Assembly (NCBI RefSeq): GCF_016907295.1
Contig: NZ_JAFBBR010000001.1
Span: forward strand, 434,001 to 498,000
Direction: 5' to 3'
Length of the DNA: 64,000 nucleotides
DNA from: Microbacterium dextranolyticum
Lineage (GTDB): Bacteria > Actinomycetota > Actinomycetes > Actinomycetales > Microbacteriaceae
Shown: in pieces, positions 8,241-16,276 of the stretch
How the letters are laid out: each line of letters begins with the position of its first letter
Position numbering within the stretch: position 1 is the stretch's first letter
Notes under the pieces: generated by a model
What the model saw: only the letters and a program-made list of their open reading frames with translations
Databases searched by the model: none
What the model was told of the DNA's origin: nothing
Position numbers and translations under genes: made by a program

Positions 8241-8339
8241 CAGAATTGGAGACTGCGCTCAGAATCGGATGCCAGGGCCAGAATCGTCCGCATCTGGCCG
8301 CATCCTCCGGTTCTGCGGCACCCTCCGGTTCTGCGGCAC
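8241..8339. repeat. Intergenic short-period repeat with inverted copies
   Basis: Between the convergent NrtR and methyltransferase genes. CAGAAT-type words start at 8241, 8260 and 8279, an exact 19-base period. They are followed by two perfect 18-base tandem copies (8304-8321 and 8322-8339) whose CCGGTTCTG core is the inverted form of the same word. It could fold into alternative hairpins and may serve as a terminator for both genes. Compare the elements at 11494, 60243 and 61769. Confidence 0.7.
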
Positions 8340-8351
8340 TGGGCGCGCCCC

Positions 8352-9917
8352 TCAGGCGGGCCGTCGGGCGACCAGCAGCAGGTGCGTGTCGGGCCAGTCG
8401 AGCGGCTCGTCGTCGAGGTCGGTGAGGGATGCCGCGGGCGCGAAACGATTCTCGACGAGCCAGTCGTTGCGCCACGGCCCGGACCGCTCGTCGATCTCGA
8501 GTCCGACCGAGGCGACCAGCACGCGCCAGTCCGCCCACGACAGGGCGCAGAACCTCTCGTGCATCTCGGACAGCCAGTTGTGCGTGTACGAGACGGTCTC
8601 GAGGAACTCCATCGCGTCGCCCAGGCGCAGCTCGATCGTCCGCTCGTCGCGCACCTCGTACTGCCACGGGGCGCCGCTGAGCGCCGTGAAGTCCTGCGCG
8701 AACTGCGCGACCCGGCTGCCCACCGGCAGGGCGTCGAGCGAGGCCGCGATCTCGTCGTTCGACCCGGTCAGCTCGCGCGCCGGCGTCGTGACATCGCCGC
8801 CTGAGAAATGCAGCCGCACGAGTCGGTCGGGGTCGGCCGGGCCGCACACGTCCGAGTTGATCCACACGCCGCCGGGCATCGTGTGGTCGGCGATCGCCTG
8901 CGCGAAGGACTCGAGTGAGGGCATCCCGTCACCGTACGAATAGATCTCGTGGGTCAAGGCGAAGCTCAGCGTCGTCGCGATGGTGCGATCGGGAAAGAGC
9001 CTGCCGGCGAGGATGTTGCGTCGGTAGAAGAACGTGTTGGGGTTGGCGAAAGCGCCCTCCGACTTCTTGTGCTCGCACTGCGCGAACAGGTCGGGAGCGA
9101 CCTCGACGCCGATCAGGTCCGACTCGGCGAGCGTCGGCTCGCGCGAGGCGAGTTCCAGCATTGCGCCGGTCGCGCAGCCGAGGTCCGCGATCCGCCCGGG
9201 CACGACCCAGGGGCGTGCCTGCGCCCACTTGCGCTCCGCGGCATCCTCGAACGCGCGGCTGTAGGTGCGGTAGTCGCGGGTCTGCGTGAGGCCCCGCTCG
9301 TCGCCGATCACGGGGTCGGCCGCGATGCGCCGCGCCAGCTCGGCCAGCCCGTAGCGGTCGACGATGTCGAGGCTCGCGGGGTGGGCGTCGGTGCGCCAGG
9401 CATCCGACCCGGCCATCAGCTCGTCGAGCAGCTGCCAGGGCGTGCGGGGCGCGTCGGGGTGGCCGTGCTCCATCGGAGCGATGCGATACCCGAGGGTGCG
9501 GTACATCTCGGCGACCTGCGGGGTCGAGGTGGCGACGACGGTGGTCTCCGGCGACGGCGTGACCCGCTCATCGGTCGCGTACGCGATCTCCTTGAGCGTG
9601 ATCTCGGCGAACCGCGGCGTGGGGGCCACGTCGACCACGGGCACCACGAGGGAGGGGATCCGCTCGACGTGCGCCAGGATCTCGATCGCGGCTTCGCGCC
9701 GGTGTGCAGCGAACGGGTTCCGCCGGGTCATGGCATGGTTCGCGCTGGTGACGGCCCAGACGACGACCGCGTCGGGGGCGACGGCGATCGATGCGCCGTT
9801 CTGGTCCGCGATCTCGCCGGCGAGAAGGCGCCGCAGGTAGTCCGCCTGGAACCGCGTCAGCAGGTGGTGGCGTCCGGGAACGATGACGTACTGGGCCTCG
9901 TGACGGCGTGAGCTCAC
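8352..9917 (-). CDS. Fusion of NMN adenylyltransferase-like domain and SAM methyltransferase
   Basis: 521 residues from the chosen start. The N-terminal ~170 residues resemble a nucleotidyltransferase of the NMNAT class: [10 protein letters not shown] near residue 15 is like the GRFxPxHxGH ATP site, and [13 protein letters not shown] is like the NadM substrate loop. The second half is a class I methyltransferase with motif [13 protein letters not shown] near residue 250. The HxGH motif is not canonical, so the first domain may be altered in activity. The GTG at 9917 is preferred because TAACGT lies seven bases before it (leaderless geometry); a longer frame to 9959 exists. The substrate is unknown. 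It sits beside the NrtR-type gene, which may be meaningful. Confidence 0.7.
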   Translation of the reverse strand: MSSRRHEAQYVIVPGRHHLLTRFQADYLRRLLAGEIADQNGASIAVAPDAVVVWAVTSANHAMTRRNPFAAHRREAAIEILAHVERIPSLVVPVVDVAPTPRFAEITLKEIAYATDERVTPSPETTVVATSTPQVAEMYRTLGYRIAPMEHGHPDAPRTPWQLLDELMAGSDAWRTDAHPASLDIVDRYGLAELARRIAADPVIGDERGLTQTRDYRTYSRAFEDAAERKWAQARPWVVPGRIADLGCATGAMLELASREPTLAESDLIGVEVAPDLFAQCEHKKSEGAFANPNTFFYRRNILAGRLFPDRTIATTLSFALTHEIYSYGDGMPSLESFAQAIADHTMPGGVWINSDVCGPADPDRLVRLHFSGGDVTTPARELTGSNDEIAASLDALPVGSRVAQFAQDFTALSGAPWQYEVRDERTIELRLGDAMEFLETVSYTHNWLSEMHERFCALSWADWRVLVASVGLEIDERSGPWRNDWLVENRFAPAASLTDLDDEPLDWPDTHLLLVARRPA

Positions 9918-10002
9918 CCGCCCCACGTTAGTCACCGCGCCCCCCACCCCCGTCGACACCCGCCGATCACCGGCGCGCCGAAAGCCCGCGATGGGGCGCG
10001 GC

Positions 10003-10008
10003 TAGACT
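10003..10008 (+). promoter_or_regulatory. Predicted -10 box of glyS
   Basis: TAGACT, a good actinobacterial -10 match. The start site would be near 10015, giving a leader of about 60 bases before the GTG of glyS. Confidence 0.5.
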
Positions 10009-10076
10009 TGACGGATGCCGCCTCACGCGGCATCCGCATCCTTTCGCCTTTCCGGCACGACCATTTGGAGCCACCT

Positions 10077-11465
10077 GTGGCCGAGCAGTCCCGCCTCGAC
10101 AAAGTCATCGCCCTCGCCCGTCACCGCGGGTTCGTGTTCCAGGCCGGTGAGATCTACGGCGGTTCGCGCTCCGCGTGGGACTACGGCCCCCTCGGCACCG
10201 AGCTGAAGGAGAATATCCGCCGGCAGTGGTGGCAGACCTTCGTGCGCGGCCGCGGCGACATGGTCGGCCTGGACTCGTCGATCATCCTGCCCAAGCGCGT
10301 GTGGGAGGCATCCGGCCACGTCGCCACCTTCTCCGACCCGCTCGTGGAGTGCCTGCACTGCCACAAGCGGTTCCGCGCCGACACGCTCATCGAAGACTTC
10401 GAAGCCCGCAAGGGCCGCGCCGCCGAGAACGGCCTGGCCGACGTGCCGTGCCCGAACTGCGGCACGAAGGGTCAGTACACCGAGCCGAAGGACTTCTCGG
10501 GCCTCGTGAAGACGTACCTCGGCGTCGTCGACGACGAGTCGGGCCTGTACTTCCTGCGGCCCGAGACCGCGCAGGGCATCTTCGTGAACTTCTCGAACGT
10601 CCTCACCGCGTCGCGCAAGAAGCCGCCGTTCGGCATCGGCCAGGTCGGCAAGGCATTCCGCAACGAGATCACGCCCGGCAACTTCATCTTCCGCACGCGC
10701 GAGTTCGAGCAGATGGAGATCGAGTTCTTCACGCCGCCCGCCGAGGCGCAGGAATGGTTCGAGCACTGGGTCGCCGCGTGCTGGGACTGGTTCATCGACC
10801 TCGGCATCGACCCCGACAACATGCGTCAGTTCGACGTGCCGCAGGAGGACCGTGCGCACTACTCGGCCGGCACGATCGACGTCGAGTACCGCTTCGGCTT
10901 CCCGGGCAAGGAGTGGGGCGAGCTCATGGGCATCGCCAACCGCACCGACTACGACCTGAACTCGCACATCGAGGCATCCGGCCAGTCGCTGACCTACTTC
11001 GACCAGGCATCCGGCGAGAAGTACGTGCCCTTCGTCATCGAGCCCTCGTTCGGTCTGACGCGCTCGATGATGGCGTTCCTCGTCGACGCCTACCGCGAGG
11101 AGGAGGTGCCCAACGCCAAGGGCGGCACCGACACCCGCACCGTGCTGAAGCTCGACCCGCGCCTCGCGCCGGTGAAGGTCGCCGTGCTGCCCCTCTCGCG
11201 CAACGAGCGGCTGTCGCCGCTGGCGCGCCAGGTCGCCGACTCGCTGCGTGCCCAGGGCTGGAACGTCGACTTCGACGACGCCGGCGCGATCGGCCGCCGC
11301 TACCGCCGTCAGGACGAGATCGGCACGCCGCTGTGCGTCACGATCGACTTCGACTCGCTCGACGACAACGCCGTGACGGTGCGCGACCGCGACACCATGG
11401 GTCAGGAGCGCATCGGGCTCGACGCCCTCGTCGCGTACCTGGGGGAGCGTCTGCGCGGCGCCTGA
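10077..11465 (+). CDS. glyS: Glycyl-tRNA synthetase, alpha2 type
   Basis: 462-residue class II aminoacyl-tRNA synthetase that charges tRNA-Gly. Motif 2 is [19 protein letters not shown] and motif 3 is [15 protein letters not shown] zinc-ribbon-like insertion with CLHCHKRF and CPNCGTKG lies near residues 95-140, and the C-terminal anticodon-binding domain begins near 360. Length fits the dimeric eukaryote/actinobacterium-type enzyme of about 460 residues. GTG at 10077 is chosen because GGAG at 10067-10070 is correctly spaced and the protein then begins [18 protein letters not shown], the family N-terminus; the longer frame to 10008 adds unrelated residues. Essential housekeeping gene. Confidence 0.97.
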   Translation: MAEQSRLDKVIALARHRGFVFQAGEIYGGSRSAWDYGPLGTELKENIRRQWWQTFVRGRGDMVGLDSSIILPKRVWEASGHVATFSDPLVECLHCHKRFRADTLIEDFEARKGRAAENGLADVPCPNCGTKGQYTEPKDFSGLVKTYLGVVDDESGLYFLRPETAQGIFVNFSNVLTASRKKPPFGIGQVGKAFRNEITPGNFIFRTREFEQMEIEFFTPPAEAQEWFEHWVAACWDWFIDLGIDPDNMRQFDVPQEDRAHYSAGTIDVEYRFGFPGKEWGELMGIANRTDYDLNSHIEASGQSLTYFDQASGEKYVPFVIEPSFGLTRSMMAFLVDAYREEEVPNAKGGTDTRTVLKLDPRLAPVKVAVLPLSRNERLSPLARQVADSLRAQGWNVDFDDAGAIGRRYRRQDEIGTPLCVTIDFDSLDDNAVTVRDRDTMGQERIGLDALVAYLGERLRGA

Positions 11466-11493
11466 GCCGGTCCGCTTTCGCCGGGGGGGGGTG

Positions 11494-11649
11494 TGTCCCA
11501 TTTTCGGCGCGCCATGTCCCGAGTTCGGTGGGGTGTGCCCGGTGAGGGCTAGCGTGTCCCGATTTCTGCAGGCCGTGTCCCACTTTCGGTGAGCCATGTC
11601 CCAGAAAGTGCTGCTCGGGATGCCTCGAAGCAGCAGTTAGTGGGACATG
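11494..11649. repeat. 21-base tandem array ending in an inverted copy
   Basis: Between convergent glyS and the HhH gene. TGTCCC starts at 11494, 11515, 11555, 11576 and 11597, with a degenerate TGTGCCC at 11534, giving a period of 19-21 bases. Several units continue as TGTCCCACTTTCGG or a close variant. The last unit CATGTCCCA (11595-11603) is matched by its inverse TGGGACATG (11641-11649), and GCTGCT/AGCAGC (11610-11615, 11629-11634) pairs inside, giving a two-step hairpin. The same 12-mer TGTCCCACTTTC recurs at 60264. Confidence 0.8.
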
Positions 11650-11691
11650 CCCCGGATCCGGCGCCAAAGCCGCCGCGAAGACGGCGAGCGG

Positions 11692-12273
11692 TCAGGCCTT
11701 GCCGGCTGAGGTCTTCGCGGCGGCTTTCGCGGCCTGCTTGAACGCCCGCACCTTCGCGAGCGAGTCGGGCGAGACGATGTCGGCGACCGAGCGGAACGAT
11801 CCTGCTTCGCCGTAGGGGGCGGATGCCTCGCGCCACCCCGCGCCGTCGAAACCGCACTGCTTGCCGAGCAGGGCGAGGAAGATTCTGGCCTTCTGATCGC
11901 CGAATCCCGGCAGGGCTTTGAGGCGCTTCAGGACGGTCGCTCCGTCCGGATCGTCGCGCGTCCACAGTTCCGCCGCATCGCCGCCCCAGTCCTCGACGAG
12001 TGCGCGGCAGAGCGCCTGTACCCGCGTCGCCATCGATCCCGGATAGCGATGCACGGCCGGGCTCTGACGGAACGATGCCTCGAAGTCCTCGGGATCGATC
12101 GCGGCGAGCGTCGCGGCATCCATCGCGCCGGTGCGCTGCTCGATCTTGAGTGGCCCGGTGAACGCGGTCTCCATCGCGATCTGCTGGTCGAGCAGCATCC
12201 CGATCAGCAAGGCGAGCGGGTTCTCGGTGAGCAGGGTGTCGGCGTCGGCGTCGTCGGTGATGTGCAGGGCCAT
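11692..12273 (-). CDS. HhH-GPD base-excision repair family protein
   Basis: 193-residue protein resembling HhH-GPD DNA glycosylases. An N-terminal helical part (LTENPLALLIGMLLDQQIAMETAF) is followed by a helix-hairpin-helix region LKALPGFGDQKARIFLALLG near residues 118-137. The catalytic Lys/Asp pair expected of bifunctional glycosylases is not evident at the usual place, so activity may differ from EndoIII or AlkA. A Lys/Ala-rich tail (AFKQAAKAAAKTSAGKA) could contact DNA. ATG at 12273 is the clear start; translation further upstream is Arg/Ala-rich shadow. Monocistronic, convergent with glyS. Confidence 0.8.
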   Translation of the reverse strand: MALHITDDADADTLLTENPLALLIGMLLDQQIAMETAFTGPLKIEQRTGAMDAATLAAIDPEDFEASFRQSPAVHRYPGSMATRVQALCRALVEDWGGDAAELWTRDDPDGATVLKRLKALPGFGDQKARIFLALLGKQCGFDGAGWREASAPYGEAGSFRSVADIVSPDSLAKVRAFKQAAKAAAKTSAGKA

Positions 12274-12338
12274 ACGTCGAGTGTCGCACCGCGCGTGCCG
12301 GTTCCCAACCGTGGGCAGGTGTCGCCGCCCGTACGGCC

Positions 12339-12382
12339 GACCGGGCCCGGCACCCCTCGGAGGAAGGATGCCGGGCCCGGTC
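12339..12382 (-). terminator. Terminator after the dockerin-amidase gene
   Basis: Perfect 14-base inverted repeat at 12339-12352 and 12369-12382 with a 16-base loop, starting 17 bases past the stop of the amidase gene. Confidence 0.78.
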
Positions 12383-12398
12383 GCGAGGCTCCGACGGT

Positions 12399-14231
12399 TC
12401 AGTCGGTGAGCGCGGGGTAGAGCGTGGGAGAGGTGCGGTAGTGCGTCGCCTGCTCGAAGTCGTACGCGAGTCCGAGGAGCGGCGCCTCGTGGAAATCGCG
12501 TCCGAGCCACTCGAGGTTGACACCGACCTGTGAGCCGCCCTGGCCTGCTCCGGTCGATCCCATCGGCAGGGTCACGGCCGGCATGCCCGTGTTGGGGCTG
12601 AGGCGCATGTTGGTGCCGATGGTTCCGTAGGCGTTGGTGCTCGGGTAGATGATCGCATCGAGGTCGTTGTCGTCCATGAGTTTCGTGACGAGTGCCTTGC
12701 CGGCGGCGAGCTGCCGCGTGTGCGATCCCTCCGGTCCCGCCCAACTCTGGTAGGTGGCGTCGGTGACCGCGTTGCGCTGCACGTACGTGCTCTTCCGGCT
12801 CGGCACGAAATAGCCGCCGTCGATGATCTGCTGCAGGCTGCGCTGCTCGACGGCCGGTGACAGGTGCGTCGCGATGTAGCCGTTGAGATCGTGCAGGAAC
12901 TCGTTGGTCGACCCGGAACCCTCACCGAGGACGTTGCTGAAACCCGCCGGTGCGGAGAGCTCGACGACGGTCGCTCCGCGCGCGGCGAGCGTGGCCTTCG
13001 CCTGGTCGAACAGACCCGCCGTGGCCGAGTTCGTGCCGATCATCGAGGAAATGTAGCCGATGCGTGCTCCCTGGAGCGCCGTGCCGGAGAGGTCCGACGT
13101 GTAGGACTCGGGCACGAGCCCCGCTTGGCGTGCCGTCACGGGGTCGGCCGGGTCGGCGCCGACGACGGCGTCGAGGGCGACGGCCGCGTCGAGCACCGAG
13201 CGCGCGATGGGGCCGCCGGTGTCCTGCGAGAGCGCGAGAGGGATGATCCCGTCGCGGCTGGTGAGGCCGACGGTCGGGCGGATGCCCACGAGCTGGTTGT
13301 ACGACGAGGGCACCCGGATCGAGCCGCCGGTGTCGGTACCGAAGCCGACCCCGGCGAGGTTCGCGGCGATCGCGGCGCCCGTGCCGCCGGACGAGCCTCC
13401 GGCGCTCTTCGACGTGTCGTACGGAGAGGCCACGAGGAGGGACGAACCGGGGGTCTGGAAAGCGGAGAACTCCGAGGCGAACCCGTACGCGAACTCGTCG
13501 AGCGAGGCCTTCGCGAGGATGACCGCTCCCGCGGCGCGGAGCCCCTTCACCATGAACGCGTCGGTCGAGGTCTGGTTCGCGTTCCAGCAGCCGCAGCCGC
13601 CGGTGGTGACCATGTCGGTCGTGTCGTAGTTGTCCTTCAGTGCAACAGGCACGCCGAGCAGCATGCTCGTCATACCGTGTGCGGCGCGCTCGACGTCGGC
13701 TGCGGCGGCGGCTGTGAGAGCTGCGTCGCTGACGGTGATGATCGAGTTGAGCGGACGGGTCGCACCGGCCGGGGTGGTGCGATCGTATGCCGCAATGCGG
13801 TCGATGTACGCCTGCGTCAGCTTCACCGACGTGGTGACTCCGGCGTTCATGGCTGCCTGCATGTCGACGGTGGATGCCTCGACGATGTTGAACGGGCCGT
13901 CGTCGTAGATCATCCGGCGGGACAGACCCGCGAGGTCGATGACGGTGATCTTGCCGTCATGGTCCAGGTCGATGGCCGAGACGGCGCTCCAACCGGCATC
14001 CGTCGATCGGAGTCCCAAAGACGCCGACGCGATGTCCAGATCGGCGGTGGTGACCTGACCGTCGCCGGTGAGGTCGAGCTCCGTGTAGTACGGGGCGAGC
14101 AGCGGTGCCGACGAAGTGGCGGTCGACGTGTCCGCGAAAGCAGCGGGTGCGCCAGCCATGCACAGGGCGCTGACGCCGGTGATGGCGACCGCGGTGCGAA
14201 GGCGGCGGCGGAACTGGGGCGAGCGGGTCAT
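12399..14231 (-). CDS. Secreted amidase with N-terminal dockerin domain
   Basis: 610-residue exported protein. A signal peptide ends near AFA-DTS (residues 1-34). A type I dockerin-like module follows (about 50-105), with two calcium-loop repeats DLTGDGQVTTADL and DLDHDGKITVIDL. The rest is an amidase-signature enzyme: Lys199 in ALKDNYD, a GGSSGG segment with the cis-Ser near residue 280, and predicted nucleophile Ser304 in DTGGSIR, a complete Ser-cisSer-Lys triad. These enzymes hydrolyse amides; the physiological substrate is unknown. ATG at 14231 overlaps the stop of the cohesin gene (ATGA), so the two are coupled. The dockerin most likely docks the enzyme on that cohesin at the cell surface. 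Confidence 0.9.
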   Translation of the reverse strand: MTRSPQFRRRLRTAVAITGVSALCMAGAPAAFADTSTATSSAPLLAPYYTELDLTGDGQVTTADLDIASASLGLRSTDAGWSAVSAIDLDHDGKITVIDLAGLSRRMIYDDGPFNIVEASTVDMQAAMNAGVTTSVKLTQAYIDRIAAYDRTTPAGATRPLNSIITVSDAALTAAAAADVERAAHGMTSMLLGVPVALKDNYDTTDMVTTGGCGCWNANQTSTDAFMVKGLRAAGAVILAKASLDEFAYGFASEFSAFQTPGSSLLVASPYDTSKSAGGSSGGTGAAIAANLAGVGFGTDTGGSIRVPSSYNQLVGIRPTVGLTSRDGIIPLALSQDTGGPIARSVLDAAVALDAVVGADPADPVTARQAGLVPESYTSDLSGTALQGARIGYISSMIGTNSATAGLFDQAKATLAARGATVVELSAPAGFSNVLGEGSGSTNEFLHDLNGYIATHLSPAVEQRSLQQIIDGGYFVPSRKSTYVQRNAVTDATYQSWAGPEGSHTRQLAAGKALVTKLMDDNDLDAIIYPSTNAYGTIGTNMRLSPNTGMPAVTLPMGSTGAGQGGSQVGVNLEWLGRDFHEAPLLGLAYDFEQATHYRTSPTLYPALTD

Positions 14232-14980
14232 CGGAGGGCCTCCCGACGGCGACGGATGATGAGGACGGTGCCGAGCGCCAGAAGGGCGACGGCGATCGCG
14301 CCGGCGATGAGCGGCGCGACGAAGCTCGAACCGGTCACTGCGAGCGGGTCGGAGTCGGTCTCGACGGCGGCGGCGGAGACCGAAGGTGCAGGCGAGGCAC
14401 TCCCTACGCTGCCTGTGGGGGCAGCCGATGAGGGGGACGGCTCGACCACGGGAGATGCGGTGAGCGCGATGTCGCTCACCGCGGGCCGGGGGAGGGAGGT
14501 GGACCCACCCATCGAGTCGACGAACGTCGCGCTCGCGAGCTTCACCGAGGTCGCTCCGCCGCCGAGCACCGTGAACGAGACGCTGACGAGGTTCTGCGCG
14601 CCGCTGAGCCCGGGTGACGTTCCCAGGCGGGTGTCGGTCAGATGGACGGTTCCGGCGCCGCCGGCCACCGAGCTGTGCCCGCCGGTCGGGAACGCCGCCG
14701 AAGCCTCGTCGAGGTCGAGGAGGGCCGGGTCGTAGCGCAGTTCGAGGTCGTACGCGTACAGGTCGGTCGAGCCGTCGACGGGGATGCTGACCGTGATGGT
14801 GTCGCCCTGGTGGGCCGCGCCCGGGGCGGTCACCGTCACGGTGCCGATCTGGCCGCCGGCGGCGAGAGCTGCGGGAGAGAGTGCGAGCGAGGCGCCGACG
14901 AACCCGACGGTCGTTGCAACGATGATCGCTGCTCGACCGCCGAAACGGCGCAGGCTCGCATGCATGCGAGATGCAGACAT
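14228..14980 (-). CDS. Cell-wall-anchored cohesin-domain protein
   Basis: 250-residue surface protein. It has an N-terminal signal peptide (cleavage near LAA-GGQ, residue ~40) and one cohesin-like beta-sandwich (about 42-165, with LYAYDLELRYDPALLDLDEA and VSVSFTVLGGG). A Pro/Ser/Ala linker (~170-205) leads to a C-terminal sorting signal LAVTG, a hydrophobic helix and an RRRR tail. LAxTG is the motif of class E sortases of high-GC Gram-positives, so covalent wall attachment is expected. ATG at 14980 has an AAAGGA site about ten bases ahead; further upstream translation is low-complexity. First gene of a two-gene operon with the dockerin-amidase. Confidence 0.87.
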   Translation of the reverse strand: MSASRMHASLRRFGGRAAIIVATTVGFVGASLALSPAALAAGGQIGTVTVTAPGAAHQGDTITVSIPVDGSTDLYAYDLELRYDPALLDLDEASAAFPTGGHSSVAGGAGTVHLTDTRLGTSPGLSGAQNLVSVSFTVLGGGATSVKLASATFVDSMGGSTSLPRPAVSDIALTASPVVEPSPSSAAPTGSVGSASPAPSVSAAAVETDSDPLAVTGSSFVAPLIAGAIAVALLALGTVLIIRRRREALR

Positions 14981-15091
14981 GCGGATGCCATTCCTTTCGG
15001 GTGGGAATGGACACGACCGAGGCGGGTCGCGGCGAGACGCATCGCTGCGAGTCGCGTCGGTGCGTCCGGGGGTGCTCGAACGATCCCACGC

Positions 15092-15123
15092 GCGTGTTTC
15101 CCGGATGTTGCCGCGTGTTTCCC
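15092..15123. repeat. Duplicated 11-mer upstream of the cohesin gene
   Basis: GCGTGTTTCCC at 15092-15102 and 15113-15123, exactly 21 bases apart, 112-143 bases upstream of the cohesin start and inside the divergent region shared with the exporter operon. The two-turn spacing suits a regulator bound on one face of the helix. The rest of 14981-15259 has no gene. Confidence 0.45.
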
Positions 15124-15187
15124 CGCTGTCACCCCGCGATTCGCCGCCGTGGGATCCACCCGCGCCCGCCACCCCACGCCACTCCCG

Positions 15188-15235
15188 TGACAGTGCGCTG
15201 ACAGCGGGCCCCGCACGACGACAGCGCCCCGACAG
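15188..15235 (+). promoter_or_regulatory. Four YGACAG direct repeats upstream of exporter operon
   Basis: TGACAG at 15188 and 15199, and CGACAG at 15219 and 15230. Each pair has an 11-base step and the pairs are 31 bases apart, so all four sites lie on one helix face. This is the layout of response-regulator boxes with 11-base direct repeats, just ahead of the ABC operon start at 15260. Confidence 0.45.
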
Positions 15236-15259
15236 GGCGCGCGGCGCACAGTGGATGCC

Positions 15260-16276
15260 ATGACCACTTCCTCCTCCTCAACGCCCACCCTCGCGGTGCG
15301 AGCCGAGGGCCTCGTCAAGGTCTTCGGCGACAACCGGGCCGTGGACGGCGTCGACCTGCGGGTCGAGGCCGGCACCGTCTACGGCGTGCTCGGCCCCAAC
15401 GGCGCGGGCAAGACCACCACCATCAACATGCTCGCCACCCTCATGCGCCCCGACGGCGGACGAGCCGAGATCTTCGGCCACGACGTCACTCGTGAGCAGA
15501 ACGTCGTTCGTCAGCTCATCGGCGTGACCGGGCAGTTCGCGTCGGTGGACGAGACGCTCTCGGCCACCGAGAACCTCATGATCTTCGGGCGCCTGCTCGG
15601 TCTCTCACGGGCCGAGGCGAAGGCCAAGTCCGCGGATCTGCTCGAACGCTTCGCGCTGACGGATGCCGCGCGCCGCCCCCTCAAGAAGTTCTCCGGCGGC
15701 ATGCGCCGTCGCCTCGACCTCGCGGCATCCCTCCTCGCCCAGCCTCCGCTCATCTTCCTCGACGAGCCGACGACGGGCCTCGACCCGCGAACGCGCGGCC
15801 AGATGTGGGACACGATCCGCGAGCTCGTCGCGACCGGGTCTACCGTTCTGCTGACGACGCAGTACCTCGACGAGGCCGACCAGCTGGCCGACCGCATCGC
15901 GGTGATCGACCACGGACGCGTCGTCGCGGAGGGCACCGCCGACGACCTCAAGGCATCCGTCGGCACGTCCTCGCTCATCCTGCGCCTGGCGGACGCCGCC
16001 GACACCGACGACACCCTGCGCGCGATCGAGCAGGTGCTCGGCGTGCGCGGAGCGCTCTCGCCCGAGGCCTCGCGCATCACCGCGCCGATGGCCGACGCCG
16101 ACCGCGTCGCCGACCTGCTCATCACCCTGCGGGAGGCCGGCATCCACCTCACCGAGATGAGCGTGCAGAAGCCGACCCTCGACGAGGTCTTCCTCACCAT
16201 CACCGGTCGTCCGACGGACGCCACCGGCACCGAGTCCGCGCCCGAGGGCGCCCGCACCGAGGATGTGCACGCATGA
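15260..16276 (+). CDS. ABC transporter ATP-binding protein, DrrA family
   Basis: 338-residue ATPase of the daunorubicin-resistance (DrrA) type. Walker A is GPNGAGKTT near residue 50, the signature is FSGGMRRRLDLA near 145, Walker B is LIFLDEPTTGLD near 165, and there is a switch His-equivalent region LTTQYLDEADQLADR. The C-terminal ~90 residues are the extension typical of DrrA and end in the conserved KPTLDEVFLTITGR. ATG at 15260 is taken; an in-frame GTG lies nine bases upstream. Its stop overlaps the ATG of the permease, so the two are coupled. Probably exports a hydrophobic compound or lipid; the substrate is unknown. Confidence 0.93.
   Translation: MTTSSSSTPTLAVRAEGLVKVFGDNRAVDGVDLRVEAGTVYGVLGPNGAGKTTTINMLATLMRPDGGRAEIFGHDVTREQNVVRQLIGVTGQFASVDETLSATENLMIFGRLLGLSRAEAKAKSADLLERFALTDAARRPLKKFSGGMRRRLDLAASLLAQPPLIFLDEPTTGLDPRTRGQMWDTIRELVATGSTVLLTTQYLDEADQLADRIAVIDHGRVVAEGTADDLKASVGTSSLILRLADAADTDDTLRAIEQVLGVRGALSPEASRITAPMADADRVADLLITLREAGIHLTEMSVQKPTLDEVFLTITGRPTDATGTESAPEGARTEDVHA

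Noticed and set aside
10015..10206. Leaderless 63-residue upstream peptide overlapping glyS
   Set aside because: The ATG is at the predicted transcription start, but the product is low-complexity and overlaps glyS codons in another frame; no independent support.
11494..11649. CRISPR-like regular spacing
   Set aside because: The units are only about 12-14 bases with a 21-base step, there are no unique spacers of 30 bases or more, and no cas genes are present.
12399..14980. Cellulosome locus
   Set aside because: There is only one cohesin and one dockerin enzyme, and the enzyme is an amidase. The GH10 xylanase at 54-58 kb has no dockerin.
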